NCBI GenBank assembly: GCA_050329575.1
Contig: JBHJOP010000067.1
Location: 1-24,510 of the forward strand
Direction of reading: 5' to 3'
DNA from: JAUXFS01 sp050329575
GTDB lineage: Bacteria > Pseudomonadota > Alphaproteobacteria > Rhodospirillales > Defluviicoccaceae
Length of the DNA: 24,510 bases
Positions 15,898-23,742 of the stretch are shown here, one piece after another. Below the pieces are notes generated by a model. It saw nothing but the letters and a program-made list of their open reading frames with translations, was not told the DNA's origin and made no database searches. Every line of letters starts with the position of its first letter. Positions within the stretch are counted from its first letter, which is position 1. The position numbers and the translations under genes were made by a program.

Positions 15898-16182
15898 ATG
15901 ACCGGCATGCCGCGACTCGAAATCCACTACTGCACCCAGTGCCGCTGGCTGCTGCGGGCGGCCTGGATGGCGCAGGAGCTGCTGACGACATTCGAGCAGG
16001 ATCTGGGGGGCGTCACCCTGGTGCCGGCGACCGGTGGCGTGTTCGAAGTCCGCATCGACGGCGAGTCGATCTGGTCGCGCAAGCGGGAAGGTCGCTTTCC
16101 GGGCCTGGCGGAACTGAAGCAGCGTGTCCGCGACCGTGTCGCGCCGCACCGCCCGCTCGGCCATTCCGATCGCCCCGGCTGA
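15898..16182 (+). CDS. SelT/SelW/SelH-family (Rdx) protein
   Basis: 94-aa thioredoxin-like-fold protein. It opens with a beta strand and the CxxC redox motif YCTQC (Cys12, Cys15), and contains the family-typical GVFEVRIDGESIWSRKREGRFP, where the substrate-facing strand and the KxxGxFP motif lie. Selenocysteine relatives replace the second Cys; here it is a plain TGC. AGGAAGGG is spaced 7 nt before ATG 15898. A redox role is expected, with unknown partner. It is transcribed divergently from uppS and converges on the GcrA-like gene. Confidence 0.85.
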   Translation: MTGMPRLEIHYCTQCRWLLRAAWMAQELLTTFEQDLGGVTLVPATGGVFEVRIDGESIWSRKREGRFPGLAELKQRVRDRVAPHRPLGHSDRPG

Positions 16183-16225
16183 CGCGGCGCCCGCTCCCTC
16201 TCAGCGATCCCCTCGATCCATCGGC

Positions 16226-16456
16226 TCAACCGTCATCGGCGCCGTTCCGCCCGCGCCCCTTGCGCTCCGCTGTCGTCGGGCGCCAGACGAGCGCATGGTG
16301 CTGTTCGCAGAACGAAGAGCCGGTGCGGACCCGCTGGCCGCAGACCACGAAGACGCCGCGTCGGGCATGGCCGACGATCCACCGGCACTGCAACCGCGTC
16401 GCTTCGCTCAGGAGCACAACCTCGTCGTCGATCCCACAAGCATTGTCTTTGGGCAT
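16226..16456 (-). CDS. Small GcrA C-terminal-domain-like protein
   Basis: 76-aa protein with the motif C-R-W ... V-C-G ... G-S-S-F-C-x-x-H. This matches the C-terminal sigma-interacting domain of the alphaproteobacterial cell-cycle regulator GcrA, which typically reads CRWP...FCG...YCxxH. The N-terminal DNA-binding helix-turn-helix of full GcrA (about 170 aa) is absent. ATG 16456 (MPKDNACGID) is preferred to a start at 16597 because the promoter and palindrome lie between them. It might bind sigma70 or RNA polymerase without DNA specificity. Assignment is by motif recognition only. Confidence 0.6.
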   Translation of the reverse strand: MPKDNACGIDDEVVLLSEATRLQCRWIVGHARRGVFVVCGQRVRTGSSFCEQHHALVWRPTTAERKGRGRNGADDG

Positions 16457-16498
16457 GTGAAGCTTATCGCTCTTTTCTAACGTTGCTCCCCAAGGGCT

Positions 16499-16532
16499 CC
16501 CTATGACATAGGGGTCGTTCCGCGAAATCCAA
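16499..16532 (-). promoter_or_regulatory. Promoter and perfect palindrome of the GcrA-like gene
   Basis: CCCTATG-A-CATAGGG (16499-16513) is a perfect 7-bp-arm palindrome 43 nt upstream of the ATG. On the - strand its right half supplies TATGTC (16510-16505), 16 nt after TTGGAT (16532-16527), so an operator would overlap the -10 element. The binding protein is unknown; autoregulation is possible. Confidence 0.5.
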
Positions 16533-16634
16533 GAGCGCCTGGCAACCGAACCCGGCCGGTCGCCGACCGCGGGGGCGGTGGCGCGGGCGCGGGGCACGCC
16601 GCGCCGGGCGTTGCCGGGCGCTCCGCGGTCGGCG

Positions 16635-18113
16635 TCAGCGGCGGCGGGGCAGCGTCCCGAACAGCCCGCGCATCAGCTCGCGGCCGATCTGCCGGCCGAC
16701 GCTGTGCATGACCGATTTGGCGAGCGCTTCGCCCGGCCCCTGGCGCCGGCTCGGACCGGACGTGCGACCGCCGGCGGCGGGGGCGCGGACCGATGGCGGC
16801 CGCCGGCTCGCCTCGGCCTCGGCCGCCGCTCTCTCCGCCCACCGTTCGAGAATCTCGAAGGCGGACTCCCGATCGTAGACCCGGTCGTACTTGCCGGCGA
16901 CCGGGCTCTGCGCCATCACCCCCCGCCGTTCGTCGCTCTCGGCCGGCCGAAGCCGCGAACACGGGGGACGGATCAGGGTCCGCTCGACGATGCCGGGAAC
17001 GCCCCCCGGCTGCAGGGTGGACACCAGCGCCTCGCCGACGGCGAGCTGCCCGATGACCTCGGCGGCGTTGAACCGGGGGTTCGGGCGGAAGGTATCGGCG
17101 GCGGTCTTCACCGCCTTGGCGTCGCGGGGCGTGAAGCTGCGGAGCGCGTGCTGGATGCGATTGCCGAGCTGACCCAGCACCTCGTCGGGAATGTCGGCCG
17201 GGGTCTGGGAGACGAAGTAGACACCGACGCCCTTGGAGCGGATCAGCCTGACGACCTGGGTGACGGTGTCCCGCAGCGCTTTCGGCGCGTCCCCGAACAG
17301 CAGGTGGGCCTCGTCGAAGAAGAACACCAGCTTCGGCTTCGCCGGGTCGCCGACCTCCGGCAGCTCCTCGAACAGCTCCGACAGCAGCCACAACAGGAAG
17401 GTCGCGTAGAGCCGCGGCGATCGGATCAGCCGGTCGGCGGCGAGCACGTTGATGTAGCCGAAGCCGGCGCGGTCGGTTGTCAAAAAGTCGGCGAGCTCGA
17501 GCGCCGGTTCGCCGAAGAACAGCTCGCCGCCGTCGCGGCCGATCCCGAGCAGGCGGCGCTGGATCGCGCCAACCGAGGCCGCGCTGACGTTGCCGAAGCG
17601 GGTCCGCAGCGTCTGCGCGTTGTCGGCGACGAACCCCAGCATCGCCCGCAGATCCTTGAAGTCGAGCAGCAGCATCCCCTCATGGTCGGCGACCTCGAAG
17701 ACGACGTCGAGGATCCCCTCCTGGGTGTCGTTGAGCTCGAGCAGGCGGGCGAGCAGCATCGGCCCCATCTCGCTGACCGTGGTCCGCACCGGGTGTCCCT
17801 GTTCGCCGTAGAGGTCCCAGAACACCGTCGGGAAGCCGCGGTAGGCGAAGTCACCGATGCCCAGCTTCTCCGCCCGTTCGGCGATGAAGGCCTTCTCCTC
17901 GCCCTGCTGGCTGATCCCGGACAGATCGCCCTTGACGTCGGCCACGAACACCGGCACGCCGCTGGCCGAGAACCCCTCCGCCAGCACCCGCAGCGACACG
18001 GTCTTGCCGGTGCCGGTGGCGCCGGCGATCAGGCCGTGGCGGTTGGCGAGCGCGAGCGGCAGATGCTGCGGCGCCTCGCCGGCGCCGATGAAAATGCTGG
18101 CTTGTCCGTCCAT
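16635..18113 (-). CDS. HerA-like ATPase, DUF853 (YjgR) family
   Basis: 492-aa P-loop ATPase. Walker A is GATGTGKT (31-38), Walker B is LVFFFDEAH (262-270), and the conserved SQTPADIPDEVLGQLGNR (302-319) carries the sensor and arginine region. An alanine- and arginine-rich linker (about 420-470) ends in the family's C-terminal VGRQIGRELMRGLFG. DUF853 proteins are relatives of HerA/FtsK hexameric translocases; their cellular role is not established. ATG 18113 lies behind GGGGAGAGGGAG and gives the usual family length; the longer frame adds a basic tail. It is transcribed divergently from lutA. No NurA nuclease is adjacent. Confidence 0.9.
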   Translation of the reverse strand: MDGQASIFIGAGEAPQHLPLALANRHGLIAGATGTGKTVSLRVLAEGFSASGVPVFVADVKGDLSGISQQGEEKAFIAERAEKLGIGDFAYRGFPTVFWDLYGEQGHPVRTTVSEMGPMLLARLLELNDTQEGILDVVFEVADHEGMLLLDFKDLRAMLGFVADNAQTLRTRFGNVSAASVGAIQRRLLGIGRDGGELFFGEPALELADFLTTDRAGFGYINVLAADRLIRSPRLYATFLLWLLSELFEELPEVGDPAKPKLVFFFDEAHLLFGDAPKALRDTVTQVVRLIRSKGVGVYFVSQTPADIPDEVLGQLGNRIQHALRSFTPRDAKAVKTAADTFRPNPRFNAAEVIGQLAVGEALVSTLQPGGVPGIVERTLIRPPCSRLRPAESDERRGVMAQSPVAGKYDRVYDRESAFEILERWAERAAAEAEASRRPPSVRAPAAGGRTSGPSRRQGPGEALAKSVMHSVGRQIGRELMRGLFGTLPRRR

Positions 18114-18256
18114 CTCCCTCTCCCCACGGCCTTTTTTCCCGAACGGGCACTGTAGCCGTTTTCGCCGCGACAGGCGACAGCGGTGGAGATTGCGCTCGCC
18201 TCGACGGTCAAAACCCAATAGCATTCCCCGAAAAACGACTGTCGGGAGGAGTTCGC

Positions 18257-19000
18257 GTGAAGGTTGCGCTTTTCGTCCCCTGTTTCGTCGATGCGTTCTT
18301 TCCGGAGATCGGCGTCGCCACCCTGGAGCTGCTGGAACGGCTGGGGATCGAGGTCGACTATCCCCTCGATCAGACCTGTTGCGGCCAGCCGATCGCCAAC
18401 AGCGGCTGCCAGAGCGACGCGGCGCCGGTGGAGGCCCTGTTCGCCCGCAATTTCGCCGGCTACGAGTACATCGTCACCCCGTCGGGAAGCTGCACCCACC
18501 ACATTCGCCATCACTTCGACGCCATTCCGCAGACCGACGAGGTCCGCGAGGTCCGCGAGCGCACCTTCGAGCTGGTCGAGTTCCTCCACGACATCCTGAA
18601 GGCCGACGCCTTCCCGTGGGCGTCGTTCCCGCACAAGGTCGGCCTGCACAACAGCTGCAGCACGCTCCGGGGGCTGCGTCACGCCTCGATGTCGGAACTG
18701 GGCGAGCCGTTCTTTTCCAAGCCGGTGGCGCTGCTGTCCAGGGTCGAGGGCCTGGAGCTGGTGTCTCCCGACCGCCCCGACGAGTGCTGCGGCTTCGGCG
18801 GCACGTTCTCGATCTTCGAGGAGCCGGTGTCGGCGAAGATGGGCTACGACAAGGTGACCGACCACAAGAACGCCGGCGCCGAGTACATCGCGTCCGCCGA
18901 CATGTCGTGCCTGATGCACCAGAAGGGGTGCGCCGAGCGGCTCGGTCTCGATCTCAAGTTCATCCACGTCGCCCAGATCCTCAATGGAGCCCGCGCATGA
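18257..19000 (+). CDS. lutA: L-lactate oxidation complex subunit LutA (YkgE)
   Basis: 247-aa Fe-S oxidoreductase subunit with two cysteine-rich CCG domains: Cys9, Cys41-Cys42-Gly43 and Cys79; then Cys134, Cys177-Cys178-Gly179 and Cys218. With LutB and LutC it oxidises L-lactate to pyruvate in the cytoplasm. GTG 18257 is supported by GGGAGGAG ending about 5 nt before it. The stop overlaps lutB. The local TRAP transporter may supply lactate, since no LldP/LutP permease is nearby. No recognisable LldR/LutR operator was found in the 143-nt upstream gap. Confidence 0.93.
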   Translation: MKVALFVPCFVDAFFPEIGVATLELLERLGIEVDYPLDQTCCGQPIANSGCQSDAAPVEALFARNFAGYEYIVTPSGSCTHHIRHHFDAIPQTDEVREVRERTFELVEFLHDILKADAFPWASFPHKVGLHNSCSTLRGLRHASMSELGEPFFSKPVALLSRVEGLELVSPDRPDECCGFGGTFSIFEEPVSAKMGYDKVTDHKNAGAEYIASADMSCLMHQKGCAERLGLDLKFIHVAQILNGARA

Positions 19001-20373
19001 AACGCGTCGACCATGCGGAGGCCGCCTCCCAGTTCATCGCCGCCAAGGACAACGAGGCCTTCCACGACAAACGCCTGTGGGACCTTCGCCTCAAGCGCGA
19101 CCGCATGCGCGACGAGGTCGCCGAGTGGAGCGAGCTTCGCGAGCTCGCCTCGGCGATCAAGGAGCACACGCTCACCAACCTCGCCGCCTACCTCGAACGG
19201 TTCGAGGCCAACGCCACGGCCAACGGCGCGCGTGTCCACTGGGCGCTCGACGGCGAGGAACACAACCGCATCGTCCACGACATCCTCGCCGCCCACCGGG
19301 TCAAGACCCTGGTCAAGAGCAAGTCGATGCTGACCGAGGAGTGCGAGCTCCGCCCCTACCTCGCGCGGCGCGGCATCGAGGTCATCGAGACCGACCTCGG
19401 CGAGCGCATCCAGCAGCTCGACGACGAGCCGCCGAGCCACATCGTGGTGCCGGCGGTGCACAAGCTGCGCGGCGACGTCGCCAAGGTGTTCGCCCGCACC
19501 CTCGGCTCCGATGCCAGCAACGACGACCCCCACTACCTGAGCGAGCATGCGCGGATCACCACCCGGCCCTCCTTCCTCGCCGCCGAGGCCGGCATGACCG
19601 GCGCCAACTTCGCGGTCGCCGAGACCGGCGCCATCGTCGTCTGCACCAACGAAGGCAACGCCGACCTCAGCGCGTTGGTGCCGCCGCTGCACATCGTCTC
19701 GGTCGGCATCGAGAAGCTGATCCCCCGCACCGAGCACCTGGCGGTGTTCGTCCGCATGCTGTCGCGGAGCGCCGTCGGCTCGCCGATCACCCAGTACACC
19801 TCCCATTTCCGCAGACCGCGGGACGGCGGCGAGCTGCACATCGTGCTGGTCGACAACGGCCGCGCCGAACGCCTCGGGATGACCGAGTTCTGGACCTCGC
19901 TCAAGTGCATCCGCTGCGGCGCCTGCATGAACACCTGTCCGGTCTACCGGCGCAGCGGCGGCCTCAGCTACGGCGGGGTCTACTCGGGGCCGATCGGCAT
20001 CATCCTCAATCCGACCTACGATCTGCGCAAGTACAGCAACCTGCCGTTCGCCTCGACGCTCAACGGCAGCTGCACGGCCGTCTGCCCGGTGAAGATCAAC
20101 ATCCACGAACAGATCTACCACTGGCGGCGGATCTTGAGCGAACACAACCAGTTGCCGTTCGTGAAGAAGACGGCGATGAAGGTGACCGGCCGCATCCTCG
20201 CCGATCCGAAGCTCTACCGGCGGACGCTCGGCGTCACCGACGCCGCGATCGAGCACCTGCCGCGGTTCCTGCTCTACACCCGCTTCAACGCCTGGGGCAA
20301 ACAGCGCGAAGTCCCGGTGACGCCGGATCAGACCTTCCACGCCTGGTACCTGAAGAACCGGAGACCGTCATGA
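18997..20373 (+). CDS. lutB: L-lactate oxidation complex Fe-S subunit LutB (YkgF)
   Basis: 458-aa subunit with an N-terminal LUD domain (about 60-290; ETGAIVVCTNEGNA at 209-222) and a C-terminal ferredoxin-like part. The first cluster motif is complete: Cys304, 307, 310, 314. The second reads SxxNxxCxxxCP (353-364), retaining only Cys359 and Cys363 of the possible four; whether that is normal for the subfamily needs an alignment. ATGA overlaps couple it to lutA and lutC. It is expected to pass electrons from lactate to an unknown acceptor. Confidence 0.93.
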   Translation: MKRVDHAEAASQFIAAKDNEAFHDKRLWDLRLKRDRMRDEVAEWSELRELASAIKEHTLTNLAAYLERFEANATANGARVHWALDGEEHNRIVHDILAAHRVKTLVKSKSMLTEECELRPYLARRGIEVIETDLGERIQQLDDEPPSHIVVPAVHKLRGDVAKVFARTLGSDASNDDPHYLSEHARITTRPSFLAAEAGMTGANFAVAETGAIVVCTNEGNADLSALVPPLHIVSVGIEKLIPRTEHLAVFVRMLSRSAVGSPITQYTSHFRRPRDGGELHIVLVDNGRAERLGMTEFWTSLKCIRCGACMNTCPVYRRSGGLSYGGVYSGPIGIILNPTYDLRKYSNLPFASTLNGSCTAVCPVKINIHEQIYHWRRILSEHNQLPFVKKTAMKVTGRILADPKLYRRTLGVTDAAIEHLPRFLLYTRFNAWGKQREVPVTPDQTFHAWYLKNRRPS

Positions 20374-20963
20374 GCAGCCGCGAGACGATCCTCGACACCG
20401 TTCGACGGAATCAGCCGGCCGCGAGCCCGCTGCCCGAGGTGCCGCTGTTCGACGGCGCGCTGCCGCCGGCATGGCCACGCTTTCGCGACGCCCTGGCGCG
20501 GATGGGCGGTCGGCCGGTCGAGCCGACCGCCGGCACCGACCTCGCCGCGCTGATCGCGGACATTCACCCGGACGCGAAGGTGGTGTGTTCGGCGACCGCG
20601 GAGGTCGCCGGCAACCGGCGGCCGACGGCCGCAGCCGCGCCACGCGACCTCGACGACGTCGATGTCGGCATCGTCCGCGCCGTGTTCGGGGTCGCCGAGA
20701 CCGGCAGCGTGGCGCTGCGCGAGAGCGAGTTCGGCGTGCCCGCCCTCGGCTATCTCGCCCAGCATCTGGTCGTGCTGCTCGATCCGGCCGACGTCGTCGG
20801 CAACCTCCACCACGCCTACCGCCGACCCGAGTTCGCCGCCGCCGGCTACCTGGTGCTGATGACCGGCCCGTCGGCCACCGCCGACATCGAGGGGGTGCTG
20901 ATCCACGGCGCGCAAGGCGTGCGCAGCCTCACCGTCGTCGCCGCTCCCCGCCCCCGGCCGTAG
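20370..20963 (+). CDS. lutC: L-lactate oxidation complex subunit LutC (YkgG)
   Basis: 197-aa LUD-domain protein, third subunit of LutABC. The conserved VFGVAETGSVAL and the C-terminal LMTGPSATADIEGVLIHGAQGVRSLTVV strand-loop region match the family. The start ATG 20370 overlaps the lutB stop. No further gene follows on this strand before the toxin-antitoxin region. Confidence 0.92.
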   Translation: MSSRETILDTVRRNQPAASPLPEVPLFDGALPPAWPRFRDALARMGGRPVEPTAGTDLAALIADIHPDAKVVCSATAEVAGNRRPTAAAAPRDLDDVDVGIVRAVFGVAETGSVALRESEFGVPALGYLAQHLVVLLDPADVVGNLHHAYRRPEFAAAGYLVLMTGPSATADIEGVLIHGAQGVRSLTVVAAPRPRP

Positions 20964-21051
20964 GCTCGCCGGTCTTCCGGACCGCGATGCGGCCGCTTCC
21001 GGCCGACCGGCTCCAGTTCCCGGCTCTGTCCGGAAGGAAGTCGTGAGAGGC

Positions 21052-21225
21052 TTACAGCCCCACCACCTCGACGCCGAGGCTTCGCGCTCCGGCGGCCAGC
21101 GCGACGTCCTTGGTGGCGAGCGGCACGCCGGTCCGCATCGCCAACTCCAGATACGCCGCGGCGTAAACCGTCAGTCCCTGCCCGCGGGCCAGGGCGATGG
21201 AGACGTCGAGATCGACCCCCGTCAC
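21052..21225 (-). pseudogene. Truncated VapC/PIN toxin, C-terminal fragment
   Basis: A 57-codon frame whose GTG (21225-21223) overlaps the antitoxin stop as GTGA, exactly where a full vapC would start. The fragment LARGQGLTVYAAAYLELAMR...LATKDVALA matches the C-terminal third of PIN nucleases. About 70 N-terminal residues, including the first catalytic acids, are missing, and the usual Asp of YDAAYLELA is Ala. LATKD keeps one acidic residue. An inactive toxin is nearly certain if the family call is right. Confidence 0.72.
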
Positions 21226-21461
21226 CGGCGGCCCTCGTCGCGGAGGGCGCGAACGGAGAGTCCACCCAGAGTCTGTCCCTCGCTGAACGGCTTGAGCCGC
21301 CGGATCGTTTGCCGAAGGCTCTCCCGATCCGGCGCCGCGACGGGGACCAGACGCGCGACCGGCGTGCCGTGGCGGGTGATGATCACCTGCTCGCCGCCGG
21401 CCACCCGTTCAAGCAGTTGGGAAACATGCGTTCTGGCCTCAAAGGCCCCGACCGTCGCCAT
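21222..21461 (-). CDS. Phd/YefM-family antitoxin
   Basis: 79-aa type II antitoxin. The N-terminal MATVGAFEARTHVSQLLERV is the DNA-binding Phd fold, with GEQVIITRHGTPVARLVP as its conserved core, followed by a flexible C-terminus that would cap the toxin. ATG 21461 starts at the conserved core; a TTG at 21476 would add five residues. The C-terminal end overlaps the truncated vapC. It now stands as an orphan antitoxin and could still repress its own promoter or neutralise a related toxin elsewhere. Confidence 0.85.
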   Translation of the reverse strand: MATVGAFEARTHVSQLLERVAGGEQVIITRHGTPVARLVPVAAPDRESLRQTIRRLKPFSEGQTLGGLSVRALRDEGRR

Positions 21462-21628
21462 GGTGTCGGCTTTCAACCCGTTGCAATCCAGTCGATATCA
21501 TGCGGGCGACTCGCCTCGCTTGAAAGACCATCGTCAATGGGGACCGCGACGGGGCGGCGTGAACGCCAAGGCCGGGCAACGCCGGGCGGGCGCGCCGGAT
21601 GCCGCCGCGCCACCTGCCGAACTCGACC

Positions 21629-22612
21629 TCAGCCGCCCTTGGCGGCGATCTGTTCGGCCTTCTTGACCATCACCTCGGCCTGCTTGATCGAGGCGATGTC
21701 GATCAGCCGGCCGTCCAGCGCCACCGCCCCGGCGCCCTCGCGCTGCGCCTTCTCCATCGCCTCCAGGATGCGCCTCGCCTTGCGGATTTCCTCCTCGGTC
21801 GGGCTGAAGATCTCGTTGGCGAGATCGACCTGCGAGGGATGGATCGCCCATTTGCCTTCGCATCCCAGCACCGAGGCGCGGTTGGCCTGGGCGCGGAAGC
21901 CCTCGGGATCGGAGAAGTTGCCGAACGGGCCGTCGAGCGGGCGCAGGCCGTTGGCGCGCGCCGCCACCACCATCCGCGCGATCGCGTAGTGCCAGACGTC
22001 GCCCCAGTGCACCGCGCGCCGGCCCTCGGCGTCCGGGTCGGTGAGCACATGGTAGTCGGGGTGCGGCCCGCCGATGCCGGTGGTGCGGGTCTTGGTCGAG
22101 GCGGCGTAGTCGGCGACGCCGAAATGCAGCGACTCGTTACGGCGGCTGGCGGCGGCGATCTCGTGCACGTTCTGCATGCCGAGCGCGGTCTCGATGATCA
22201 TCTCGAGGCCCAGCCGCTTGTTGCGGCCCTTGGCGGTCTCGATCTGGGTCAGCAGCATGTCGACGGCGTAGATGTCGGCGGCGGTGCCGGCCTTCGGGAT
22301 CATGATCAGGTCGAGCTTGTCGCCCGCCTGTTCGACCACGTCGACGACGTCGCGGTACATGTACGGGGTATCGAGGCCGTTGATCCGCACCGACAGCGTG
22401 CGGCCGCCCCAGTCGAGGTCGTTGAGCGCCGCGATCGCGTTCCTGCGCGCCTGGTCCTTGTCGGGCGGCGCCACCGAGTCCTCGAGGTCGAGGAAGATGA
22501 TGTCGGCGTTGCTGGTGGCCGCCTTCTCGATGAACCGCGGATTGGACGCCGGCACCGCGAGCTCGGTGCGGTTCAGGCGCGGTGTGCATTGCTCGACGAT
22601 GGTGAAACTCAT
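21629..22612 (-). CDS. mcl: L-malyl-CoA / beta-methylmalyl-CoA lyase
   Basis: 327-aa HpcH/HpaI-CitE superfamily enzyme that reversibly cleaves malyl-CoA to acetyl-CoA and glyoxylate, and beta-methylmalyl-CoA to propionyl-CoA and glyoxylate. Arg76 (SVRINGLDTP), Glu141 (IIETALG) and Asp168 (GVADYAAS) fall at the positions I recall for the Rhodobacter enzyme; WAIHPSQVDLANEIFSP and GRLIDIASIKQAE are hallmarks. GGAGGGG precedes ATG 22612. It has about nine more residues than Rhodobacter Mcl1, around 192-200. It ties to glyoxylate handling by the ethylmalonyl-CoA or serine cycle. Single gene with its own promoter. Confidence 0.9.
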   Translation of the reverse strand: MSFTIVEQCTPRLNRTELAVPASNPRFIEKAATSNADIIFLDLEDSVAPPDKDQARRNAIAALNDLDWGGRTLSVRINGLDTPYMYRDVVDVVEQAGDKLDLIMIPKAGTAADIYAVDMLLTQIETAKGRNKRLGLEMIIETALGMQNVHEIAAASRRNESLHFGVADYAASTKTRTTGIGGPHPDYHVLTDPDAEGRRAVHWGDVWHYAIARMVVAARANGLRPLDGPFGNFSDPEGFRAQANRASVLGCEGKWAIHPSQVDLANEIFSPTEEEIRKARRILEAMEKAQREGAGAVALDGRLIDIASIKQAEVMVKKAEQIAAKGG

Positions 22613-22656
22613 GACGTCCCCTCCGGCGTGCTGGTGGTCGATCGATCTTGTTCGCC

Positions 22657-22685
22657 CTTATAGCCCACATCGGCGGCGCCGTTAA
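22657..22685 (-). promoter_or_regulatory. Promoter of the malyl-CoA lyase gene
   Basis: On the - strand, TTAACG (22685-22680), a 17-nt spacer and TATAAG (22662-22657) lie 45 nt upstream of the start codon. The -10 is close to consensus and stands out in the GC-rich surroundings. Confidence 0.6.
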
Positions 22686-22743
22686 CGGTTTGGCAACGCA
22701 CCGTTCGTAGGGTGCCCGACGAATCGCAACCGGAGGTCACGCC

Positions 22744-23013
22744 ATGGACGGAACGCTGCCCCAGGAAAGCACCCTGTTCGCCGATTTGACTCGCATTTTC
22801 ATGACGATGCGGTCAGAGTCTTATGCAGAAGTGGAGCAGGCGATCGAGGATCGTTTCCGCCGCTTCCTGCGCTCGCCGGCCGGGCGCGACGCCCGCGGCC
22901 TGCAGATCACGCTGGCCTGGACGATGGCCGACGGCGCCGACGACCTCGCCATCCAGGGCCTCCGCTACGACACCGTCGGCGCCGAGGACCTCCCCCGCCA
23001 CTGGTGCCGCTGA
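22744..23013 (+). CDS. Hypothetical protein, 89 aa
   Basis: I do not recognise this protein. It begins MDGTLPQESTLFADLTRIFM, has an amphipathic helical region (about 25-45) rich in Arg and Glu, and ends DLPRHWCR. No signal peptide or membrane segment is present. GGAGG at 22731-22735, spaced 8 nt from the ATG, argues for a real gene. It is divergent from malyl-CoA lyase and may share the 131-nt control region. Confidence 0.6.
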   Translation: MDGTLPQESTLFADLTRIFMTMRSESYAEVEQAIEDRFRRFLRSPAGRDARGLQITLAWTMADGADDLAIQGLRYDTVGAEDLPRHWCR

Positions 23014-23024
23014 CGGCGCCGCCG

Positions 23025-23304
23025 TCAGACCCCGATCAGCGCCGCCAGCCGGGCCCCGGCACCCCCGGCAGACGGATTGACGATCTCGACGCCGCTGAGG
23101 CGCCGGCCGTCCTGCAGGTCCTCGCTGAGGATGGCGGCGCAGCCGCACTGTCGGGCGGTCGCCGACAGCATCGCATCCCGGAATGACAGCCGATGTTCCT
23201 CGACGGCGTCCATGGCGTCGATCAGCGCCGTGATGTCGACCGTGGGGACCGGGAATGCGCTGGGTCAACCTGTCCTCCCCGAGGATATCGCTCGACGCCA
23301 CCAT
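23025..23304 (-). pseudogene. Frameshifted VapC/PIN toxin remnant
   Basis: A 62-codon frame from ATG 23213 reads EHRLSFRDAML...ILSEDLQDGRRLSGVEIVNP, the C-terminal third of a PIN nuclease, with the conserved Asp of FRDA and Asp of SEDLQDG intact. Upstream, the same frame continues FPVPTVDITALIDA before a stop at about 23263. Another frame reads LTQRIP and would join as RIPVPTVD if one G in the run near 23248-23253 were absent. The N-terminal half with the first catalytic Asp cannot be found. No antitoxin partner is adjacent. The part above 23255 is uncertain. Confidence 0.6.
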
Positions 23305-23388
23305 CGTCGCAAAAGGCCAGGGGCCGGAGGAAGCGTCGTTCTCGGTTCGGCGATCGGCCCGCGATCGGCGACGACGACGTGCATGGCC

Positions 23389-23426
23389 TTGACATTCTTA
23401 CATATGTACGGATATCGTCCGTACAT
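23389..23426 (+). promoter_or_regulatory. Promoter with perfect operator palindrome for the TacAT-like pair
   Basis: ATGTACGGA (23404-23412) and TCCGTACAT (23418-23426) form a perfect 9-bp-arm inverted repeat around a 5-nt centre. A TTGACA (23389-23394) with an 18-nt spacer leads to TATCGT at 23413-23418, so the operator overlaps the -10. This is the expected layout for autorepression by the antitoxin alone or with its toxin. Confidence 0.75.
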
Positions 23427-23451
23427 GCTTTAGTAAGGGAGCAAGACTGGC

Positions 23452-23730
23452 ATGCCGGCGACCACTCAAGCCCGCGAAGTCAGGATCGAGTTGCGGGCGT
23501 CCAAAGAGGAAAAGCGACTGCTCGCGACGGCCGCCGCCTATGAACGGCTGGACGTGACCAGCTTCATCATGCGCACCGTCCTCCCAGCCGCGCGGAACGT
23601 GGTGGACCGCGCCGAGCGGATCGTTTTGAGCGAGCGCGACAGCGTGCGCGTGCTGGAACTGCTGGAGACCCCCCCCGCGCCGACGCCCGCCTTGCTCGAT
23701 GCCGTCCGCCGGCGCGCCGCCCGCACCTGA
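23452..23730 (+). CDS. DUF1778 (TacA-like) antitoxin
   Basis: 92-aa antitoxin. The N-terminal part REVRIELRASKEEKRLLATA is a ribbon-helix-helix DNA-binding domain, and LDVTSFIMRTVLPAARNVV continues the family core. The C-terminus, ending RRRAART, would wrap the toxin and block its acetyl-CoA site. AAGGGAG lies 10 nt before the ATG. It is 12 nt ahead of the GNAT toxin and behind a perfect palindromic operator, so autoregulation is likely. Confidence 0.88.
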   Translation: MPATTQAREVRIELRASKEEKRLLATAAAYERLDVTSFIMRTVLPAARNVVDRAERIVLSERDSVRVLELLETPPAPTPALLDAVRRRAART

Positions 23731-23742
23731 TCCCCCGGTATT

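Noticed and set aside
18984..20963. 659-codon + strand frame over lutB and lutC
   Set aside because: Arg/Pro/His-rich shadow; the Fe-S and LUD motifs are in the other frames.
20964..21051. GC-rich inverted repeats after lutC
   Set aside because: Several short GC stems but no T run, so not called as an intrinsic terminator.
22813..23304. 163-codon - strand frame
   Set aside because: Most of it is an antisense shadow of the 89-aa gene; only its first few codons may belong to the broken PIN toxin.
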